Source: Conchiformibius sp. (GTDB taxonomy: Bacteria; Pseudomonadota; Gammaproteobacteria; Burkholderiales; Neisseriaceae). Taken from it: DNA of 64,000 nucleotides. Positions 56,605 to 64,000 of this stretch are shown piece after piece. The notes beneath the pieces are model-generated. The model was not told the DNA's origin. It saw only the letters and a program-made list of their open reading frames with translations, and searched no databases. Each line of letters starts with the position of its first letter. The first letter of the stretch is position 1. The stretch is from NCBI GenBank assembly GCA_029984035.1, contig JASBYJ010000006.1, positions 62,001 through 126,000 of the forward strand, written 5' to 3'. The translations under genes and the position numbers were made by a program.

Positions 56605-58098
56605 TTAAATACCGTTTTGAACAATGGCAAATGTTTTGTCCAATTTCGACCATTGTTCGCATTCATACTGCAATGCGGCAGATGTGAGCGGATTGTTTTC
56701 CAACCAAGTTCCGTTGATTGTGAGCGTATAGCTGTTTTTATCGTCTTGGCTGAGCGTTGTATGCGGCGGCAGTTCAAAGGGAAGACGTGCACGGCAGAAT
56801 AGTACTGCCAAGCGTAGTGACAGTATGGATTTCCATAACATGGGCGTGTCTTCGATACCGGCCATTTTTTTTAATTCGCCGCGCTGGCCGAGCGTTAAAA
56901 CAGAGAGTAAGGTTTGTTCTTTGCGGGAAAAACCGGGCATATCGGCTTGAGCCAAAATATAGGAAGTGTGTTTATGGTAGGCGGTATGGGCGATATCGAT
57001 GCCGATTTCATGTAGCAGTGCCGCCCAACGGACGTATGGCGACCAGTAATGCAGTTCTTGTACAGTGGCGTTTTGTGCCAATCCTTCAAGCAATTGGGCG
57101 GCTATTTTGGCTACGCGTGCAGCTTGGTTGGTGCCGACATGGTAGCGTTCTTGAAATTGCAGAACGGTTTGTTCGCGCATGTCCTGTTTGAGCTCGCGTC
57201 CGATAAAGTCGTAAAACACACCGTCGCGTAAGGCGGCTTCGGTGAAGCTCATCTGCGTGATGTCGAGTTCTTCGAATGCGGCAATCAATACGGCCAGCCC
57301 GCCTGCAAATACTTCGATACGTTCGGGTTTCAAGTTATGCAGCTTGGCTTTTTTTACGCTGCCTGCATCGATGATTTTAGCTGCCAAGGTTTTCATTGCC
57401 GGCAATGTGATGCTGTCTGCCAAACCTTCGGCGGCAATCACAGCGGCAATGGATTTTGCCGTACCGGATGTACCCAGTGCGATGTCCCAGCCTTGGCGTT
57501 TGTAGAGTTTGCTGATGCGTTGGATTTCGCTGCGTGCGGCGGTAATGGCTGCCTGAAAATCTTTATTGTTGATTTTGTTTTGGAAAAAACGCATGGAATA
57601 GGTTACGCAACCTAAAGGCAGGCTTTCGGTGTGGGTGGGTTGCAAGGTGCTGCCGAGAATAAATTCGGTAGAACCGCCACCAATGTCTATTACCAGCATT
57701 TTTTTGCCGTTGGAGGGATAGGTATGTACAACGCCTGTGTAAATCAAACGGGCTTCTTCACGCCCGGCAATGATTTCAATCGGAAAACCCAGTGCGGCTT
57801 CTGCTTTCGGCAGAAATTGGTTGATATTTTTGGCAACGCGGAAGGTGTTGGTGGCAACGGCGCGAACTTGCTCGGCAGAAAAACCGCGCAGGCGTTCGCC
57901 AAATTGCGCCAAACATTCCAAGGCACGCTGTTGCGAAGCTTCGTCCAGATTTTTGTTTTCATCCAAGCCGCCGGCAAGACGGACCATATGTTTGATATTT
58001 TCAATAACTTGCAATTGTCCGTTATTATTGCAACAAATCTGCAGACGGAAACTGTTTGAGCCTAAATCAACAGAGGCGAGCATGGGCGGGGTGTTCAT
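56605..58098 (-). CDS. ppx: Exopolyphosphatase / GppA-family phosphatase
   Basis: A 497-residue Ppx/GppA protein of the ASKHA fold. The ATPase-like phosphate loop SVDLGSNSFRLQI is at about residues 10-22, GREEARLIYTGVVHT at about 116-130, and VIDIGGGSTEFILGS at about 140-154. A C-terminal HD-like region (about 310-470; EIGIDIAHTAYHKHTSYIL) is present. It degrades polyphosphate and/or pppGpp; the two activities cannot be separated by sequence. It follows murG by 45 bases on the same strand. Confidence 0.92.
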   Translation of the reverse strand: MNTPPMLASVDLGSNSFRLQICCNNNGQLQVIENIKHMVRLAGGLDENKNLDEASQQRALECLAQFGERLRGFSAEQVRAVATNTFRVAKNINQFLPKAEAALGFPIEIIAGREEARLIYTGVVHTYPSNGKKMLVIDIGGGSTEFILGSTLQPTHTESLPLGCVTYSMRFFQNKINNKDFQAAITAARSEIQRISKLYKRQGWDIALGTSGTAKSIAAVIAAEGLADSITLPAMKTLAAKIIDAGSVKKAKLHNLKPERIEVFAGGLAVLIAAFEELDITQMSFTEAALRDGVFYDFIGRELKQDMREQTVLQFQERYHVGTNQAARVAKIAAQLLEGLAQNATVQELHYWSPYVRWAALLHEIGIDIAHTAYHKHTSYILAQADMPGFSRKEQTLLSVLTLGQRGELKKMAGIEDTPMLWKSILSLRLAVLFCRARLPFELPPHTTLSQDDKNSYTLTINGTWLENNPLTSAALQYECEQWSKLDKTFAIVQNGI

Positions 58099-58143
58099 GA
58101 TAGTCCAATACGGGTTAAAAAAGCAGACGGGCTGCCTGAAAGG

Positions 58144-59214
58144 TTAGTTTAATACGGATAATATGGCTTCGGCGACATCGTCTGCACTGTGGGGTAATGC
58201 CAGTTTGCGGGCATTTTGCGCCCATTTCAGGCAGCCTTCGCGGTTGAGATTGGCAATAACCGCAGCCAATTTGGCCGCGTCCAATTGGGCTTGCGGCAGC
58301 AACAATCCCGCTTCGGCCGATACCATGTAACGCGCATTGGCGGTTTGATGGTCGTCTACGGCGTGCGGGAAAGGAATGAGTAGGGCACCAACGCCTGCTG
58401 CGGTAAGTTCGGCGATGGTCAATGCGCCTGCGCGGCATATCAGGATATCGCTGTCGCGATAAACTGCCGTCATATCTTCTACGAAGTCGCAGCATTTTGC
58501 ATGGATGCCGCGTGCATCGTAATCATTTTGCACTGATGCGGCCTGTCCCCGCCCGCATTGATGCAGTAATTCGGGGTGTTGTTCTTCAGGCAGCAGAGAA
58601 AATGCTTCAGGCAGCAATCGGTTTAGTGCTTGTGCGCCCAGGCTGCCGCCGATAACGGCGATTTTCAAGCGGCCGCTGCGTTGTGAAAAGCGCTGTTGGG
58701 GTTCGGGCAGCGTGGCGATATCCGCACGGACGGGATTGCCGACCAGTCCGTTGCGGTGTACGGGAAAAGCTTTTGGAAAAGCATAAAGTACGCGTGTGGC
58801 CCATTTTGCCAAACGTTTGTTTGCCAAGCCTGCAACGGCATTTTGTTCGTGTACGATAATCGGAACGCGCAACAGTTTGGCAGCCAAGCCGCCGGGAAAA
58901 GTAACAAAACCGCCGAAACCTGCAACGGCATCAATGTTGTGTTTGCGGATAACTTTCTTGGCTGCCTGAACGCACTTTATCAGCATAAACGGCATAGTCA
59001 GTTTGCGTATCAATCCTTTACCGCGTATCCCTTTCATAGGAATGGTTTCCAATGTGATACCGTATTGAGGTACCAAACGTTCTTCCATGCTGTCTTCGCT
59101 GCCGAGCCAAACTACGCGGTGTCCGCGCTTTTGCAGGGATTGGGCTACGGCAAGAGCCGGGAAAATATGGCCGCCTGTTCCGCCTGCCATCAGTAAAACG
59201 GTTTTGTTTTGCAT
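58144..59214 (-). CDS. murG: Lipid II synthase MurG
   Basis: A 356-residue GT28 glycosyltransferase adding GlcNAc to lipid I on the inner face of the membrane. G-loops GGTGGHIFPALAVAQSL (about residues 11-27) and GFGGFVTFPGGLAA (about 101-114), plus GGSLGAQALN (about 190-199) and CRAGALTIAELTAAGVGALLIP-type donor site (about 250-270; CRAGALTIAEL). ATG 59214 gives the family start MQNKTVLLMAGGTGG. It lies 16 bases after ftsW. The murC, ddl and ftsQAZ genes that usually follow are absent; ppx takes that place. Confidence 0.96.
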   Translation of the reverse strand: MQNKTVLLMAGGTGGHIFPALAVAQSLQKRGHRVVWLGSEDSMEERLVPQYGITLETIPMKGIRGKGLIRKLTMPFMLIKCVQAAKKVIRKHNIDAVAGFGGFVTFPGGLAAKLLRVPIIVHEQNAVAGLANKRLAKWATRVLYAFPKAFPVHRNGLVGNPVRADIATLPEPQQRFSQRSGRLKIAVIGGSLGAQALNRLLPEAFSLLPEEQHPELLHQCGRGQAASVQNDYDARGIHAKCCDFVEDMTAVYRDSDILICRAGALTIAELTAAGVGALLIPFPHAVDDHQTANARYMVSAEAGLLLPQAQLDAAKLAAVIANLNREGCLKWAQNARKLALPHSADDVAEAILSVLN

Positions 59215-59230
59215 GATTAAACCTTGGATT

Positions 59231-60421
59231 TTAATGTGTGTGCTGTTGGGGTTCTTCCGGAGGTGTAACGGGATAGCCGCGTATAACGCGGCGGTTTTCA
59301 TAGTCCACTCTCAGCAGCATCGTGAACGCTATCATCGTCATAATGAGTGAGGAACCCCCGTAAGAAATCAGCGGCAGCGTCAACCCTTTGTTGGGCAGCA
59401 TACTGAGATTGACGCCGATGTGGATAACGCTTTGCAGAGCAATTAAAATACCGATGCCGAAAGCTATGAACGAATTGAAATGCAACCTTAAGCTTTCTGC
59501 ACGTTTGCCGATTTGAAAAGCACGCAAAACAATCCAAAGATAAATCACAATAAGAGTGAAAATAGCAATAAAACCCAATTCTTCACCGATAACGGAAAAA
59601 ATAAAGTCGTTGTGCGCTTCAGGCAAATAGCCGTGTTTCATCAGTGAATTGCCCAGCCCTTGTCCCGATAGCGAACCGTTCTCCATCGCTACTAATGCAT
59701 TGAGATTTTGATAGCCCGCGCCGCTCGGATCTTTCCAAGGTCTCCCAAAACTACCCATACGCAGCATACGGAAGCCTGAAGTAACAATAGCCAATACCGT
59801 CCCGATAATGCTGAGCAAAACGGATGCGATAAACCATTTTTGCGGCATACTGGCGAGAAACATCAAAGCAAGAAACGTGGCGCCAATCACTACCATTGAG
59901 CCTAAATCTCTCCCCAAAGAAATCAGAAAAACTCCAAGCCCGATGGGCACGCCGACAAATAAAACACGTTTGTAATCATCCAGTATATTGATTTTTCTTT
60001 TGAAAAAGTCGGCCATATACATGATGGTAACCAGTTTGAAAATCTCGCTGGGTTGGACTCTCATACCGAAAGGAAGCAGTAACCATCTTCTGGCGCCGCC
60101 CCCGGATGTTCCAAAAAAATAAGTCAATAGCAATAGAAAGATGGATAACCCGAGTATATATTTGGTTGCTTGCTGCCAACGCCACATAGGAATGCGAATC
60201 AAACCGTAGCACATGATTAAACCCAGTATCGCATATTTGCCTTGGCGCACCAGATAGCCGCTTCCCTCACGGGGAATTGACGCGGAATAGACCATTACCA
60301 AGCCGAAACACAATAAACCGAGTAACAGCCATAACAAAGTTTTATCGTAATGGCTACCGTTTCTGAGAGGATTTGAATTGTATGAAGTTTGACTGAAAGA
60401 GAATAATCGGAAAGGGTTCAT
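59231..60421 (-). CDS. ftsW: Lipid II polymerase FtsW (SEDS family)
   Basis: A 396-residue SEDS protein with about ten membrane helices, the septal peptidoglycan glycosyltransferase. Diagnostic stretches: VMVYSASIPREGSGY (about residues 43-57), RRWLLLPFGMRVQPSEIFKL (about 110-129), the PEAHNDFIFSVIGEELGF loop (about 267-284) and the LPLISYGGSSLIMT helix (about 352-365). A minus-strand TACAAT (complement of 60454-60459) is a possible -10. It forms a pair with murG; its usual neighbour murD is not here. Confidence 0.95.
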   Translation of the reverse strand: MNPFRLFSFSQTSYNSNPLRNGSHYDKTLLWLLLGLLCFGLVMVYSASIPREGSGYLVRQGKYAILGLIMCYGLIRIPMWRWQQATKYILGLSIFLLLLTYFFGTSGGGARRWLLLPFGMRVQPSEIFKLVTIMYMADFFKRKINILDDYKRVLFVGVPIGLGVFLISLGRDLGSMVVIGATFLALMFLASMPQKWFIASVLLSIIGTVLAIVTSGFRMLRMGSFGRPWKDPSGAGYQNLNALVAMENGSLSGQGLGNSLMKHGYLPEAHNDFIFSVIGEELGFIAIFTLIVIYLWIVLRAFQIGKRAESLRLHFNSFIAFGIGILIALQSVIHIGVNLSMLPNKGLTLPLISYGGSSLIMTMIAFTMLLRVDYENRRVIRGYPVTPPEEPQQHTH

Positions 60422-60632
60422 AGATTGTCTGAGGCGTCAAAATAACGCGTGTGATTGTACCAGTAGTTTTGTAGTGTGAATCAGGAAAATACTTGGATGA
60501 TAATGTTTCAGGCAGCCTGAAAGATTAATGAAATGTCTCGGTTTACGATAGCCAAATAATCATTAATGACCGATATCAGAAATTTTATCGATATTTATCA
60601 TGTGGTTTTGGGTAAGATGCCAGTAAAAGCAC

Positions 60633-60690
60633 TAAAAAAACGCCCAACTCATTTCTACAGTTGCGAAGATGATACTGAGAGAGTTGGGCA
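60633..60690 (-). terminator. Rho-independent terminator of pyrG
   Basis: On the minus strand GCCCAACTC and GAGTTGGGC (60681-60689 and 60642-60650) form a 9-bp stem with a 30-base loop, followed by TTTTTTT (60634-60640). It lies 53 bases after the pyrG stop and closes a 322-base gap (60422-60743) with a DUS (60508-60521) and no gene. Confidence 0.78.
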
Positions 60691-60743
60691 TGATAATAAT
60701 TTGTTTCCATTACGGAAATATAAAATATCAAATTATTCTCTTT

Positions 60744-62396
<1,653 letters not shown>

Positions 62397-62533
62397 TTAG
62401 CGTATAACATCAAAAATAAAAAGGGCTGCCTGAAAGCACAATCCTTTCTAGACGGATTGCCGTTCTTAATAGATAATTACGTTAAGAGTTGAAAACTTTC
62501 CCCTTCCTAAATAAACAGAAAAGGTTGGATATT

Positions 62534-64000
62534 ATGAATACTGTTACGGAAAGAGAACAAGCCCAAAGCAAAAAACGATACGGCGGCCTGACTGCTTTGA
62601 TGATTCTGTTTTTTCTGCTGGCCATTGTCCTACTGGCCGGCAACTTTTATCTCATCAAACAATCCAATCAAAACCAACGCCAATGGCTTTCAGGCAGCCG
62701 ACAGAGCGATACATTGGTGCGGCTTTCCGAAAACATTTCGGAGTTGGGGAAGACCATCCGTTCACATGCAGCCAAAGGAGATGCCGGTGAAGCGGGGCTG
62801 CCTGAAAAAGTCCGCAATATTCTGACCGATATCACCGCAGCAACCAACCAGTTTGAAACGGTATTGAATGCGCAAGAAAAGGGCGGAACCGTAAGTGAAG
62901 GTTCTGAAACATGGGAAATATCTGCTCTACGCGGCGAAGAGGCGCAAACCCAATTATCGCAACTGCGTGCATTGTGGAATCCTTATGCACAATTGGCAGA
63001 CAAATTGTCTGAAAACAATGCCGGCAGCAAAGCGGCCGACGAATTGACGGCTTATGTCGGTAAAAATCAACAGGCTTTATTGAATCATGTCCGTGCGCTT
63101 GAGCGCTTATCAGTGCGGCAGATGCAGCAAAACCATATTTTTTGGAATATTGTTCAGGCAGCCTTTGCTATCGGTTCGGTTTTGCTGTGCGGGCTGGTTT
63201 TGTTATTGATTATCAAAAAACTAAAACAGCAAGACAGAAAAATTGAAGAAGCCGACCGTGAGCTTTCCGATATTATGGCATCGGTTCCCGAAGGCTTGTT
63301 CTTGATAGACCAAGATTTGAATATCGGCAGCCGTTATTCCGCCAGCTTGGAAAATATTCTCGGTAAAACCAATCTTGCCAATGAGAATCTGATTGGGCTT
63401 TTGGGGGACTTTGTTTCCAAAGAAGAGCTGGATACGGCAAAAACCTTTATCGACCATCTCTACCACAGCGATTGGGTGGTTGAGGAATTGATAGAAGATC
63501 TCAATCCTTTGCACCGTATCGGCGTACAAACCGGCAACGGTTTGCGCTTCATGGATTTTAAATTCTTCCGAGTATTCGAAAACGGCAAAGTCAGCCGTAT
63601 TTTGACCCGTGTAACCGACAGTACCGAAGCTGTGATGCTTCAATCGAGCGAAGACAGTCAAAAAGACCAAGAAGGGCGCGAATTGGAGATGTTGCGTGCG
63701 GCCATGGATGCCGATCCGCATATGCTTGCCCAATTTGTGAAGAACAATAAGGAAAAATTACAGGAAATCCGTGCGGTGATGCACAGCCCGGAGGAAGACC
63801 AAAAAGAATTGAAAGGGCGTGCGGTTTATATTTCCCGCTTGATACACGGTGTAAAAGGCGATGCTTCGGCATTGCAGCTTAGCCGTATCGCCAGCCTGTG
63901 CGAAACTTTTGAAGAGTCGCTGATTGCTTTGCGTAAAGCGCCGTCTATCGACCGTTACGATTTTCTCAATCTCACTCCTGTCGCCGATGATTTATTATAT
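62534..64000 (+). CDS. Membrane sensor with PAS-like and Hpt domains (cut by window edge)
   Basis: The first 489 codons of a gene that runs off the right edge. Two membrane helices (about residues 20-42 and 202-226) enclose a helical periplasmic domain resembling PilJ-type sensors (QNQRQWLSGSRQSDTLVRL start). A PAS-like region follows (about 240-345; ASVPEGLFLIDQDLNIGSRY), then a helical region with an Hpt motif, LIHGVKGDASALQL, with phospho-accepting His438. This is a CheA- or hybrid-kinase-like layout; a kinase or receiver domain may follow. AGG precedes the ATG. Such a chemosensory-type kinase is not usual in pathogenic Neisseria. Confidence 0.8.
   Translation, partial: MNTVTEREQAQSKKRYGGLTALMILFFLLAIVLLAGNFYLIKQSNQNQRQWLSGSRQSDTLVRLSENISELGKTIRSHAAKGDAGEAGLPEKVRNILTDITAATNQFETVLNAQEKGGTVSEGSETWEISALRGEEAQTQLSQLRALWNPYAQLADKLSENNAGSKAADELTAYVGKNQQALLNHVRALERLSVRQMQQNHIFWNIVQAAFAIGSVLLCGLVLLLIIKKLKQQDRKIEEADRELSDIMASVPEGLFLIDQDLNIGSRYSASLENILGKTNLANENLIGLLGDFVSKEELDTAKTFIDHLYHSDWVVEELIEDLNPLHRIGVQTGNGLRFMDFKFFRVFENGKVSRILTRVTDSTEAVMLQSSEDSQKDQEGRELEMLRAAMDADPHMLAQFVKNNKEKLQEIRAVMHSPEEDQKELKGRAVYISRLIHGVKGDASALQLSRIASLCETFEESLIALRKAPSIDRYDFLNLTPVADDLLY

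Overview
The window is a chromosomal segment of a member of the Neisseriaceae. The clearest sign is a DNA uptake sequence (DUS) with core AGGCTGCCTGAA, seen over and over in both orientations, inside and between genes. This is the dialect I know as AG-simDUS, described for Simonsiella-type Neisseriaceae rather than for N. meningitidis or N. gonorrhoeae. The gene content agrees: a Neisseria-like SSB, ComL/BamD, DapC, and an rpsF-priB-rpsR-rplI operon. I cannot name the species.

Layout. 1-16.4 kb is almost all minus strand: start of hemD, a DUF945 protein, folP, bamD, nqrM-apbE, recC, hldA, rdgB, a small membrane protein, a TgpA-type transglutaminase, fpr, a 2Fe-2S ferredoxin, a CorC-like CBS protein, ybeY and prmB. 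16.4-25.6 kb is plus strand: an FkpA-like lipoprotein PPIase, aroE-mtgA, mraY, an unknown one-TM protein, dnaG, dapC and ilvC. aqpZ faces ilvC, followed by an RlmK-like methyltransferase and gph. 28.4-29.5 kb is a decayed phage remnant: phased 10-bp repeats, a broken Mu gpG-like gene, a tRNA-like element and an orphan C-terminal coding fragment. 29.6-44.7 kb is mostly minus strand: a DUF4124-like protein, yheS, recD, a small lipoprotein, two tandem Tat-exported spermidine dehydrogenase-like flavoproteins, a Sir2 protein, a small secreted protein and purL, with one plus-strand lipoprotein. 44.9-56.3 kb is plus strand: rpsF-priB-rpsR-rplI, pyrF, nrdA, ybiT, ccoI, a YajR-type MFS gene and ssb. 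56.6-62.4 kb is minus strand: pyrG, and ftsW-murG-ppx. The right edge cuts a membrane sensor with an Hpt domain.

How the genes fit together. Most are housekeeping: peptidoglycan (mraY, murG, ftsW, mtgA), DNA replication and repair (dnaG, priB, ssb, recC, recD), nucleotides (purL, pyrF, pyrG, nrdA, rdgB), folate, amino acids (aroE, dapC, ilvC), ribosome and its modification, and respiratory-enzyme maturation (apbE and nqrM for Na+-NQR, ccoI for cbb3 oxidase). The division/cell-wall genes that sit in one dcw cluster in many bacteria are in two places about 38 kb apart here. DUS copies do several jobs: inverted pairs form terminator-like hairpins, single copies encode linker peptides, and in one frame the DUS spells the Gly-Cys-Leu of a lipobox.

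I did not find a complete unknown defence or biosynthetic system. The parts most worth a second look are the tRNA-like element in the phage remnant, the DUS-lipobox overlap with the tandem duplication in front of apbE, the gene-converted flavoprotein pair, and the Hpt sensor at the right edge.
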